From the NCBI RefSeq assembly GCF_002875705.1, contig NZ_MCZZ01000146.1, positions 1 through 64,000 on the forward strand: a DNA stretch of 64,000 nucleotides, in the 5' to 3' direction. Under the pieces are notes generated by a model, which ran no database searches, was not told the DNA's origin, and worked only from the letters and a program-made list of their open reading frames with translations. The position numbers and the translations under genes are program-made. How positions within the stretch are numbered: position 1 is the stretch's first letter; the number at the start of each line of letters is the position of its first letter. Positions 17,308-24,635 of the stretch are shown piece after piece. Origin of the DNA: Vibrio sp. 10N.261.45.E2 (GTDB taxonomy: Bacteria > Pseudomonadota > Gammaproteobacteria > Enterobacterales > Vibrionaceae).

Positions 17308-17439
17308 ATGCATGCATATCATTATCCTGATTTATTCTTCGGATTGGCGAAAGCCAGACGAGTGACGCTTCAAGCAATTGAAGTGGAGCTCATGGTAAAT
17401 CAGGCCATTAGATTGGCAATGGATATGCCTGACCGTTAG
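17308..17439 (+). CDS. Candidate small ORF A, 43 residues
   Basis: An open frame of 43 codons reading MHAYHYPDLFFGLAKARR at its start and ending MPDR. The middle (residues 14-40) is predicted as one amphipathic helix with alternating Ala/Val/Leu and Arg/Glu. I do not recognise it. Its ATG lies inside a perfect 18-bp palindrome (17304-17321) and has no clear ribosome site, which counts against this start; an internal ATG at 17392 preceded by GGAG would give only 15 residues. It ends 8 bases before small ORF B, and a terminator follows B, so the locus is a transcription unit whether or not A is translated. Confidence 0.4.
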   Translation: MHAYHYPDLFFGLAKARRVTLQAIEVELMVNQAIRLAMDMPDR

Positions 17440-17447
17440 GTAAATTA

Positions 17448-17615
17448 ATGCGCCCAACAGCTGTCAGGTTCTCGCACACCAACCGTAGTGCGATGCGTCG
17501 TCGTAGTGGCTTTGCTGCTGCTCCAACGGCTAAGAAATTGGCTCCGACAATGACTCTAGTTGAGAAGACTGCTTTATTAGCACCGACTACAACAAAAGTG
17601 ATTAAAGCCGCTTAA
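17448..17615 (+). CDS. Candidate small basic protein, 55 residues (ORF B)
   Basis: A 55-codon frame with a strongly basic N-terminal third (MRPTAVRF, then MRRRSGFAAAPTAKK) and an Ala/Thr/Lys-rich tail ending KVIKAA. Codons such as CGT CGT CGT and GCT GCT GCT are the preferred ones in neighbouring genes, supporting translation. The stop is one base before an intrinsic terminator. I do not recognise the product; the composition suggests nucleic-acid binding or a ribosome-associated role, but that is inference. It follows ORF A in a different frame with an 8-bp gap. Confidence 0.5.
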   Translation: MRPTAVRFSHTNRSAMRRRSGFAAAPTAKKLAPTMTLVEKTALLAPTTTKVIKAA

Positions 17616-17616
17616 C

Positions 17617-17645
17617 AAAAAGCGCAGTTTTTACTGCGCTTTTTT
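17617..17645 (+). terminator. Intrinsic terminator after small-ORF locus
   Basis: Stem AAAAAGCGCAG (17617-17627), loop TTTTTA, complementary arm CTGCGCTTTTT (17634-17644) ending in Ts. It starts immediately after ORF B and is 100 bases before yihD. Confidence 0.88.
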
Positions 17646-17746
17646 CTTGCTCGCTCCCATCTTGAAATGTGTTTACACATTGGTATTCCCTACCCGATTT
17701 GATACCTTAGCCACAAATCATTATAAAATTTGGGGAGAAATAAAGT

Positions 17747-18010
17747 ATGAAGTGTCACCGCATTGAAGAACTGCTTGAACTGATGGAGCCGGAGTGGCAG
17801 AAAGATCAAGAGCTTAACCTGTTAGAGTTCATCATTAAGCTATCAAAAGAAGCGGGCTACCAAGGCAAGCTTGAAGAACTGACTGACGATGTTCTGATCT
17901 ACCACCTAAAAATGCGCAACAGCGAAAAAGATGAAATGATCCCAGGTCTGAAAAAAGACCAAGAAGATGATTTCAAAACCGCAATTCTAAAAGCACGTGG
18001 CCTTCTTTAG
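17747..18010 (+). CDS. yihD: YihD family protein (DUF1040)
   Basis: 87 residues matching YihD: the N-terminal MKCHRIEELLELMEPEW and the acidic, helical remainder are typical, and the length is normal. The function is unknown. A GGGGAG ribosome site precedes the ATG. In E. coli yihD lies near srkA-dsbA, and that neighbourhood is kept here with ccoG inserted between. It is monocistronic, with terminators before and after. Confidence 0.9.
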   Translation: MKCHRIEELLELMEPEWQKDQELNLLEFIIKLSKEAGYQGKLEELTDDVLIYHLKMRNSEKDEMIPGLKKDQEDDFKTAILKARGLL

Positions 18011-18061
18011 TCGCCTGTTTGTTTAGAACTCAATTGCCGTATAGATAAAACACTCAATTTT

Positions 18062-18088
18062 AAAAAGCGACCATCAGGTCGCTTTTTT
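18062..18088 (+). terminator. Intrinsic terminator after yihD
   Basis: AAAAAGCGACC (18062-18072), loop ATCA, GGTCGCTTTTTT. Ends the yihD transcript 52 bases after its stop. Confidence 0.9.
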
Positions 18089-18141
18089 GTTTCTGTTCGC
18101 TATTTTTTCGTCACAACTGTTATGACTTTTGTTGTTAAAGG

Positions 18142-18183
18142 TTGATAGCGTTAAAGAAATGAGAACAAGATTGTCGCTATAAT
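18142..18183 (+). promoter_or_regulatory. Candidate FNR-dependent promoter of ccoG
   Basis: TTGATAGCGTTAAA (18142-18155) keeps one full half-site of the FNR consensus TTGAT-N4-ATCAA and 3 of 5 bases of the other. A consensus -10 TATAAT is at 18178-18183, giving a start near 18190, so the site centre falls at about -41.5, the position of class II FNR activation; no good -35 is seen. The rest of the 325-base gap before ccoG shows nothing else. Confidence 0.45.
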
Positions 18184-18336
18184 CGCCATCCATAAGAATC
18201 TTCTAAAATAATAAGAGTGAGTGCGATAACAACAAATGCACCAAGCTCAATTTCAACAGGTTCTCTAAACCATACTTTCAAGTAATGTCGTCATGCCCAA
18301 TTTAACCGGGCAAACAAGCCACAAAAAGGATAGTCC

Positions 18337-19755
18337 ATGAGTCAGGATAAAATCGATATCAAAGATGTGACTCCTAAAACCTTTAACCCGAAAACACATA
18401 AAGGTAATGGAGATCGATTTAACCCAAGTAACCGAATCTATGTTCGAGAAAGCAAAGGTAAATTCCAACAACTACGTCGTTATGGCGGTTGGTTCTTACT
18501 TTTACTTTTTGCGCTTATCCCATGGATTCCATTTGGTGAACGTCAGGCGATCTTGCTTGATATCGGCAGCCAACAATTCAACTTCTTTGGCACCACCTTA
18601 TACCCGCAAGATCTGACCCTACTCGCGATCCTATTTATGATTGCCGCGTTTGGCCTGTTTTTCATAACTACCTTCTTAGGCCGTGTCTGGTGTGGCTATT
18701 TATGCCCACAAACCGTCTGGACCTTCATGTACATCTGGTTCGAAGAGAAACTGGAAGGTGCTGCCAATAAGCGAAGAAAACAAGACTCGGGCAAACTGAC
18801 GAGCAATTTAATCCTCAGAAAAACCCTCAAACACATTGCGTGGTGGGCGATTGCCATTGCGACGGGCTTAACCTTTGTTGGTTACTTCATCCCAATCAAA
18901 GAGTTAGTGGTTGGCTTCTTTACCTTTAACTCGTCTTTCTGGCCGGTGTTTTGGGTACTGTTCTTTGCTGGATGTACTTATGCCAATGCAGGTTGGATGC
19001 GTTCAATTGTTTGTCTGCACATGTGCCCTTACGCGCGTTTCCAATCAGCAATGTTCGATAAAGACACCTTCATCGTTGGTTACAACACAGAACGTGGTGA
19101 AAGCCGTGGCCCTCGCTCTCGTAAAGCCGATCCAAAAGAGCTTGGTCTAGGCGACTGTATTGACTGTAACCTGTGTGTTCAAGTGTGCCCAACGGGGATT
19201 GATATCCGTGATGGCCTGCAATACGAGTGTATTAACTGCGGCGCGTGTATTGATGCCTGTGACAACACCATGGAGCGTATGGGCTACGAGAAAGGCCTGA
19301 TTAACTACACCACCGAGCACAGACTTGAAGGTCACTCGACCAAGGTAATGCGTCCTAAGCTATTGGGCTATGGCGCCATCTTGATCGTGATGTTGGGCTT
19401 GTTCTTCGCCCAAATCGCGAGCGTTGATCCTGCCGGCCTAAGTGTTCTACGCGATAGAAACCAGCTGTTCAGAGTCAATAACCAAGGCTTGGTTGAAAAC
19501 ACCTACACCTTGAAAATAATCAACAAGACTCAACAAGAGCAAGAGTACAAACTCGATGTTAGCGGACTGCCCGATTCAATCTGGTATGGCAAACAGACGA
19601 TTACTGTCGATCCAGGCGAGGTTTTGAACCTACCTATCAGTTTAGGCGCCGACCCAAAAAAACTGAGCTCACCAGTTTCGACAATTCAGTTTATACTCTC
19701 GGATAATGAAGAGTTTACGATGGAAGTCGAAAGCCGCTTTATCAAGAAGCTCTGA
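18337..19755 (+). CDS. ccoG: Cytochrome c oxidase accessory protein CcoG
   Basis: 472 residues. CcoG (RdxA/FixG) is a membrane ferredoxin needed for copper delivery during assembly of the cbb3-type oxidase. After a cytoplasmic N-terminus come membrane segments (about 49-66, 85-110, 165-187, 195-216 and one near 345), two 4Fe-4S clusters in CIDCNLCVQVCPTG and CINCGACIDACD, and a periplasmic Ig-like C-terminal domain. WCGYLCPQTVW and CLHMCPYARFQ are further family motifs. The structural genes ccoNOQP are not in the window. It has its own promoter and terminator. Confidence 0.95.
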   Translation: MSQDKIDIKDVTPKTFNPKTHKGNGDRFNPSNRIYVRESKGKFQQLRRYGGWFLLLLFALIPWIPFGERQAILLDIGSQQFNFFGTTLYPQDLTLLAILFMIAAFGLFFITTFLGRVWCGYLCPQTVWTFMYIWFEEKLEGAANKRRKQDSGKLTSNLILRKTLKHIAWWAIAIATGLTFVGYFIPIKELVVGFFTFNSSFWPVFWVLFFAGCTYANAGWMRSIVCLHMCPYARFQSAMFDKDTFIVGYNTERGESRGPRSRKADPKELGLGDCIDCNLCVQVCPTGIDIRDGLQYECINCGACIDACDNTMERMGYEKGLINYTTEHRLEGHSTKVMRPKLLGYGAILIVMLGLFFAQIASVDPAGLSVLRDRNQLFRVNNQGLVENTYTLKIINKTQQEQEYKLDVSGLPDSIWYGKQTITVDPGEVLNLPISLGADPKKLSSPVSTIQFILSDNEEFTMEVESRFIKKL

Positions 19756-19798
19756 TACCCGCACCTTAGTGCTTGGTATAACAACCCAATAAATGGAA

Positions 19799-19823
19799 AA
19801 AGGCTCAGTAATGAGCCTTTTTT
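19799..19823 (+). terminator. Intrinsic terminator after ccoG
   Basis: AAAGGCTCA (19799-19807), loop GTAA, TGAGCCTTT (19812-19820) then Ts. It ends only 5 bases before the likely srkA start codon. Confidence 0.88.
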
Positions 19824-19828
19824 ATTCT

Positions 19829-20815
19829 ATGACGATGCAAGCCTTTAACTTTGATAACCTGACTCCTGACTTCATGTGGTACGCACTGGAGAGTATTGGG
19901 GTTCGCGCTGAATCCGGGCTTCTCGCTCTCAACAGTTACGAAAACCGCGTCTATCAGTTCACCGATGAAGACCGTAAACGCTACGTGGTTAAGTTTTATC
20001 GTCCGCAACGCTGGAACAAAGCACAGATCCAAGAAGAACATGACTTCGCACTAGAGCTTATCGAACAAGAGATGCCGATTGCTCCTCCGATGCGAGTCAA
20101 CGGTGCAACCTTACATGAATATCAAGGCTACCTGTTTGCCTTGTTTGAAAGTGTCGGCGGCAGACAATACGAAGTGGATAATCTGGATCAACTGGAAGGC
20201 GTTGGACGTTTTCTTGGTCGAATTCATAAAGCCAGCGCGGGAAGAACATTCCAACATCGCCCAACCATCAGCTTAGATGAATACCTTTATCAGCCACGTA
20301 AGATTCTAGAGAACTCTCAGTTTATCCCGACACACCTAGAAAACGCGTTCTTCAATGACGTAGACCTTCTAATCAAAGAGCTAGAGAGCCAGTGGCCAAG
20401 CAACATTGAGAATATCCGTCTGCATGGTGACTGCCACCCTGGCAATATCTTGTGGCGCGATGGACCAATGTTCGTCGATCTTGATGACGCACGTAACGGC
20501 CCTGCGATACAAGACCTGTGGATGCTGCTTAATGGCGAACGCCAAGATAAGCTAATGCAACTGGATATTTTGCTAGAAAGTTACCAAGAGTTTTGCGATT
20601 TTAATACCGCACAACTGAAACTAATCGAACCACTACGCGGTCTACGTATGGTGCATTACATGGCATGGTTGGCGAAACGATGGCACGATCCTGCGTTTCC
20701 TCTGGCCTTCCCATGGTTTAATGATCCGAAATATTGGGAGCAACAAGTACTTGCTTGTAAAGAGCAAATTGCTACCCTGCAAGAGCCACCACTTTCGTTA
20801 ATGCCTCAGTGGTAA
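19829..20815 (+). CDS. srkA: Stress-response serine/threonine kinase SrkA
   Basis: 328 residues, the same length as E. coli SrkA (YihE/RdoA), a cytoplasmic kinase of the aminoglycoside-phosphotransferase fold that counters stress-induced death. Motifs: NSYENRVYQF near residue 34, the Lys in VVKFYRP, the catalytic loop LHGDCHPGNILWRDG near 200 and the metal-binding VDLDDARNGP. The ATG at 19829 aligns with the family; the longer frame from 19793 would run through the ccoG terminator. No ribosome site precedes 19829. It is 55 bases before dsbA and probably co-transcribed, as in E. coli. Confidence 0.92.
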   Translation: MTMQAFNFDNLTPDFMWYALESIGVRAESGLLALNSYENRVYQFTDEDRKRYVVKFYRPQRWNKAQIQEEHDFALELIEQEMPIAPPMRVNGATLHEYQGYLFALFESVGGRQYEVDNLDQLEGVGRFLGRIHKASAGRTFQHRPTISLDEYLYQPRKILENSQFIPTHLENAFFNDVDLLIKELESQWPSNIENIRLHGDCHPGNILWRDGPMFVDLDDARNGPAIQDLWMLLNGERQDKLMQLDILLESYQEFCDFNTAQLKLIEPLRGLRMVHYMAWLAKRWHDPAFPLAFPWFNDPKYWEQQVLACKEQIATLQEPPLSLMPQW

Positions 20816-20870
20816 CAGCAATCGCAACATACAACTAGATAAAAATTCAAACATAATGGAGATTTGATAA

Positions 20871-21470
20871 ATGAAAAAGCTATTCGCATTTTTCTCATTG
20901 ATCATGTTGAGCCTTTCAGCTCACGCTGCGAAATTTAACGAAGGTGAACACTACAAAGTTCTCGATCTAGAAGCATCAAAAAAACCAATGGTGACAGAGT
21001 TCTTCTCTTTTTACTGCCCACACTGTAATAGCTTTGAGCCAATCATCCAGCAGCTAAAACAACAGCTACCTAAAGACGCTAAGCTACAGAAAAACCATGT
21101 TTCATTCATGGGTGGCAACATGGGTCTGCCAATGAGCAAAGCTTACGCGACCATGATTGCACTGAAAGTTGAAGACAAAATGGTGCCAGTGATGTTCAAC
21201 CGCATCCACACAATGAACAAGCCACCGCGTGATGAAGAAGAGCTGCGTCAAATCTTCCTAGACGAAGGCATTGATGCTAAGAAGTTCGATGCTGCATATA
21301 ACGGCTTTGCAGTAGACTCTATGGTTCGTCGCTTCGACAAAGCATTCAAAGACAGCGGCCTTTCAGGTGTACCTGCTGTCGTGGTTAACAACCGCTACCT
21401 AGTAGAAGCTCAAGGTATTAACTCTCTTGATGAGTACTTCGAGCTCGTTAACTTCTTATTGAAGAAGTAA
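20871..21470 (+). CDS. dsbA: Thiol:disulfide interchange protein DsbA
   Basis: 199 residues with a signal peptide (1-19, ending AHA). DsbA is the periplasmic oxidant that introduces disulfides into exported proteins, including toxins, pili and flagellar parts. The active site CPHC lies in FFSFYCPHCNSFEP, and the cis-proline loop is GVPAVVV. The helical insert between them has normal length. Ribosome site GGAG is present. Follows srkA; a UUCG-loop terminator follows. Confidence 0.97.
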   Translation: MKKLFAFFSLIMLSLSAHAAKFNEGEHYKVLDLEASKKPMVTEFFSFYCPHCNSFEPIIQQLKQQLPKDAKLQKNHVSFMGGNMGLPMSKAYATMIALKVEDKMVPVMFNRIHTMNKPPRDEEELRQIFLDEGIDAKKFDAAYNGFAVDSMVRRFDKAFKDSGLSGVPAVVVNNRYLVEAQGINSLDEYFELVNFLLKK

Positions 21471-21480
21471 GCCATTGATG

Positions 21481-21507
21481 AAAGGAAGCTTCGGCTTCCT
21501 TTTTTTT
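21481..21507 (+). terminator. Intrinsic terminator after dsbA
   Basis: AAAGGAAGC (21481-21489), stable TTCG tetraloop, GCTTCCTTT and a run of Ts. A textbook rho-independent terminator 10 bases after the dsbA stop. Confidence 0.93.
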
Positions 21508-21609
21508 GCTAGTTCAAAAAACATCATTGATAAATAATCAGCCAGAATACGCTGTGCTTTACTGATATTAATAACCCGTCCTAAGAACCGGTGGGCAAGG
21601 AGCCCTTAA

Positions 21610-22566
21610 ATGAAAATAAAAATAACTCTCTTGGCATTGAGTGTTGCAGCCTCTCCTGCTTTTGCCAAGCTTGCAGACCAACAAGGTTTCAGTGGTGAAA
21701 TCTCTATCAATACCGGGGTTGCCTCTTCCACCTCAAACTTTAACACCGATGCTGATAGCAACCTTTCATCTAGAAATCAGAAAGCTTCTTCGGAAAGCTC
21801 GTTTCTTATCGCCCCTTTAGGCAGCGTCGCTTACACCTTTGGCGATAAGCTAAACCATCAAGTTTATACGGGTACCGCTCGTGATGACGTAGCAACGGGT
21901 ACGGTTGTGCTAGAGGTTGGTTATAAATACCAACTTGAGTCAGGCATGGTGATCGACGCCTCACTACTGCCAACGATTATGTCAGGTGAAACCTGGGCTG
22001 ATCCGTATAACACCACATCAGCTCGCACCAAGACCGATGAAACTGGCAATGCTTTTCGTTTGAAGCTAAGCAGCATTGCGGGCTCTGCTTTTTCACTAGA
22101 CATGGCCTACGCCACCAAAGAAGTCGATCAGGATGATATTGAACAGCAAGAGCTCAAACGAGATGCAAATACGCTCTACTTGAAAGGTCAATACCGCCTA
22201 CCATTAAGCCGTACCATGATGCTGATTCCATCCGTCATCTATCAAACACGAGATGCCGATGGTAACGCCGAATCTTACGATCAGTTTGGTGGTGAGGTGA
22301 GTTTGTTTGGTGGTATGGGACGTCACCAGTATGCATTGACTGCAGGGTACAACCAGCGCTCTTACGATGCCAGCAACCCAATTTACGACAAGAAACGCAG
22401 CGACGACAATATCAACCTATTCGCCGCTTACGAATATGATCAATTCATGGATTGGGAAAACTGGTCGTTTGTTTCACTGGCTGGTTACGGTACTAGCGAT
22501 TCAAACATTACCTTCTACGATGAATCTCAATACATCGTCTCAGTTGGCTTGAACTACAAGTTCTAA
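21610..22566 (+). CDS. DUF2860 outer-membrane protein
   Basis: 318 residues. A signal peptide (1-19, ending AFA) is followed by many alternating-hydrophobic strands and a C-terminal phenylalanine (VGLNYKF), the signature of an outer-membrane beta-barrel. I place it in DUF2860, a family found in vibrios next to dsbA; the function is unknown. The ribosome site AAGGAG lies close to the ATG. Monocistronic between two terminators. Confidence 0.85.
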   Translation: MKIKITLLALSVAASPAFAKLADQQGFSGEISINTGVASSTSNFNTDADSNLSSRNQKASSESSFLIAPLGSVAYTFGDKLNHQVYTGTARDDVATGTVVLEVGYKYQLESGMVIDASLLPTIMSGETWADPYNTTSARTKTDETGNAFRLKLSSIAGSAFSLDMAYATKEVDQDDIEQQELKRDANTLYLKGQYRLPLSRTMMLIPSVIYQTRDADGNAESYDQFGGEVSLFGGMGRHQYALTAGYNQRSYDASNPIYDKKRSDDNINLFAAYEYDQFMDWENWSFVSLAGYGTSDSNITFYDESQYIVSVGLNYKF

Positions 22567-22606
22567 TTCCAGCCAACACCAGCCAACACCAATAAGTTAT
22601 CAAATC

Positions 22607-22635
22607 AAAGCCTGCACCCAAGCAGGCTTTCTTTT
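22607..22635 (+). terminator. Intrinsic terminator after DUF2860 gene
   Basis: AAAGCCTGC (22607-22615), loop ACCCAA, GCAGGCTTT (22622-22630) then CTTTT. It separates the convergent DUF2860 and yifB genes. A 10-bp tandem repeat (AGCCAACACC twice, 22571-22590) lies just before it. Confidence 0.85.
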
Positions 22636-22639
22636 ATCA

Positions 22640-24163
22640 CTACACAGCTTGAGCCGTGAGTTGTTTCAACAATCTATCCATCGCACGATAGCCCAACGCC
22701 TCAGATAAATGTTTCTTTTCAATCTGATCACTACCATCTAAATCGGCGATGGTTCGCGCTACCTTGATGATTCGATGATAGGCTCGAATCGATAACCCCA
22801 AACGATGCAGTGCAGTCTCGAGAAACTCCGCATCCTCGCGTCGAAGTGGGCAATACTTCTCAATTTCTCGACTGCCGAGTAAAGCATTCGATTTATGGTT
22901 GCGAGATAACATGGTTTGACGAGCCTGTTTGACCCTTTGCTTTACCACTTGGGTGGTTTCACCTCGATCACCGCCTTCAGCGAGCATGCCTTTGGGAAGT
23001 AATGGGATCTCTAACGACATATCGAATCTATCCAACAATGGTCCAGATAAGCGATTGAGGTAACGCAGGATGATCTGTGGGTTAGCCCGCGCTTGATTAC
23101 CTTCGTAGTAACCTGTTGGGCTTGGGTTGAGTGCACCGACCAACTGAAAGCGCGCAGGGAAACGCGTCTTACCCGCCGCGCGCGAAATGATTATCTCGCC
23201 CGACTCTAGTGGCTCTCGCAGTGAATCAAGCACTTTACGCTCAAATTCGGGCATTTCATCTAGAAACAATAAGCCATTGTGGGCCAGAGAGATCTCTCCA
23301 GGTCGAGGTACCGAACCTCCACCCACTAAGGCCGCCATTGAGCTTGAGTGGTGAGGGGAACGAAATGGCCTCTGCTTCCAGTTGTATTGATTGATCTCTT
23401 GTTGCGTTAACGAGGCTACCGAAGCCGTTTCCATTGCCTCGTCATCACTCATTTCAGGTAGCAAGTCACGCAGTCGAGAAGCGAGCATGGTTTTTCCAGT
23501 TCCGGGCGGGCCAAGGAAAAGTAAGTTGTGGTTGCCAGCAGCTGCGATCTCCAGAGCTCTTTTGCCTTGCTGCTGGCCGATAATATCTTGTAGGTCGCGG
23601 ATCTCTGAAACATCAGCCTGATGATGCTCCGTTCTATATAGGCCAAGCTGAGCCGGCCCACACATGTCAGCGCAAACCTCCAACAAAGTTTGTGCCGACT
23701 TATGCGCTCCTTTACCCACCAGCGCAGCCTGATCACCGTTATAGTGCGGGACAACTAAGCATCGTTCGACACTATCGGCGGCTAACGTCGCTGGCAGCAC
23801 ACCTTTTACTGAGCGCAGCTCTCCTGACAATGCCAACTCACCGATGAATTCGTGCTGAGCTATTTTTGATGTCGGTAACTGATCAGATGCCACCAAAATC
23901 CCAAGCGCGATTGGCAAGTCGAAACGGCCTCCTTCTTTGGGTAAATCGGCAGGGGCGAGGTTGACTGTGATTCTTTTCGATGGAAACTCAAAGCGAGAAT
24001 TGATGATCGCACTTCTCACCCGATCTTTAGATTCCTTGACCGTCGTTTCAGGTAGACCCACCAGCGTAAAACCAGGCATTCCATTGCTTATATGCACCTC
24101 AACGGTCACTTCTGGCGCCTCTACACCCACACTAGCTCGGCTATGAATTATCGCGAGTCCCAT
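22640..24163 (-). CDS. yifB: YifB family magnesium-chelatase-like AAA+ ATPase
   Basis: 507 residues. The N-terminal Lon-S5-like domain begins MGLAIIHSRASVGVEAPEV; the AAA+ Mg-chelatase domain has Walker A GPPGTGKTMLA near residue 218 and Walker B LLFLDEMPEF; a C-terminal helical domain follows. It is the ComM homologue (in Vibrio ComM is a hexameric helicase acting in branch migration during transformation). The ATG at 24163 with AAAGGAAA is preferred over a frame open to 24220. It is divergent from the ilv operon, as in E. coli. Confidence 0.93.
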   Translation of the reverse strand: MGLAIIHSRASVGVEAPEVTVEVHISNGMPGFTLVGLPETTVKESKDRVRSAIINSRFEFPSKRITVNLAPADLPKEGGRFDLPIALGILVASDQLPTSKIAQHEFIGELALSGELRSVKGVLPATLAADSVERCLVVPHYNGDQAALVGKGAHKSAQTLLEVCADMCGPAQLGLYRTEHHQADVSEIRDLQDIIGQQQGKRALEIAAAGNHNLLFLGPPGTGKTMLASRLRDLLPEMSDDEAMETASVASLTQQEINQYNWKQRPFRSPHHSSSMAALVGGGSVPRPGEISLAHNGLLFLDEMPEFERKVLDSLREPLESGEIIISRAAGKTRFPARFQLVGALNPSPTGYYEGNQARANPQIILRYLNRLSGPLLDRFDMSLEIPLLPKGMLAEGGDRGETTQVVKQRVKQARQTMLSRNHKSNALLGSREIEKYCPLRREDAEFLETALHRLGLSIRAYHRIIKVARTIADLDGSDQIEKKHLSEALGYRAMDRLLKQLTAQAV

Positions 24164-24286
24164 AACTTTCCTTTGTCTTTGATTTAAAAGTATTCGCTCT
24201 GGATATTCGTTGCTCACCAAAGCTATAAGGTTGTTATATAGCTTGGTGGAATGGTGTTTTAATGTGAAAAAAGAATGACATTTTCC

Positions 24287-24314
24287 TTGTCATGCGGCAG
24301 ATTTGTGTGATAAC
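24287..24314 (+). promoter_or_regulatory. Candidate ilv operon promoter
   Basis: TTGTCA (24287-24292) with a 16-bp spacer and GATAAC (24309-24314) gives a start near 24321, 46 bases before the leader peptide. Matches are partial, so this is a candidate. Confidence 0.5.
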
Positions 24315-24366
24315 ACTAGAGATGTAGACTTTTACTGAAGACAATAAACGAGAAAACTCGAATATT

Positions 24367-24456
24367 ATGATTTTTAACGCTCGCATTTACGCACTGATTA
24401 ACCTGATTATCGTAGTCATTATTGAGACTGCGCGGGGGCGAGTGGGAAAAAAGTAA
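24367..24456 (+). CDS. ilvL: ilv operon leader peptide IlvL
   Basis: A 29-codon leader reading MIFNARIYAL, then INLIIVVIIE, then TARGRVGKK. It carries 7 Ile, 2 Leu and 2 Val codons between residues 2 and 19, the three amino acids made by the operon, so ribosome pausing here reports on charged tRNA supply. The sequence differs from enterobacterial IlvL but the role is clear from the attenuator that follows. Confidence 0.92.
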   Translation: MIFNARIYALINLIIVVIIETARGRVGKK

Positions 24457-24461
24457 CCACG

Positions 24462-24509
24462 AATTAGAAAAAACCCCCGCACTGATAAGTCCGGGGGTTT
24501 TTTCTAATT
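24462..24509 (+). terminator. ilvGMEDA attenuator
   Basis: Arms 24462-24479 and 24492-24509 form a perfect 18-bp stem with core CCCCCG/CGGGGG, and the T run is inside the descending arm. The CCCCCGC at 24474-24480 can instead pair with GCGGGGG (24432-24438) at the end of ilvL; that alternative helix is the antiterminator when the ribosome stalls on Ile/Leu/Val codons. Confidence 0.9.
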
Positions 24510-24635
24510 TAAACAATCTAATTTTATATTTTTGAGCATTTTCGGCTTTGCCGATTTACAGGAAGAATGGGAGCACAAGATGTGCAGAGACAAAGGAAAC
24601 AGTTACCAAAATAAAGGTAATACGGGAGAATTCCG

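Noticed and set aside
17340..17440. Riboswitch (for example c-di-GMP class I) in the small-ORF locus
   Set aside because: A GGCGAAAGCC tetraloop stem and a GACGC-like segment suggested it, but the receptor-loop and the second hairpin of the GEMM consensus are not found.
22571..22590. Tandem AGCCAACACC repeat after the DUF2860 gene
   Set aside because: Only two copies and no further structure; no reason to see a CRISPR or other array.
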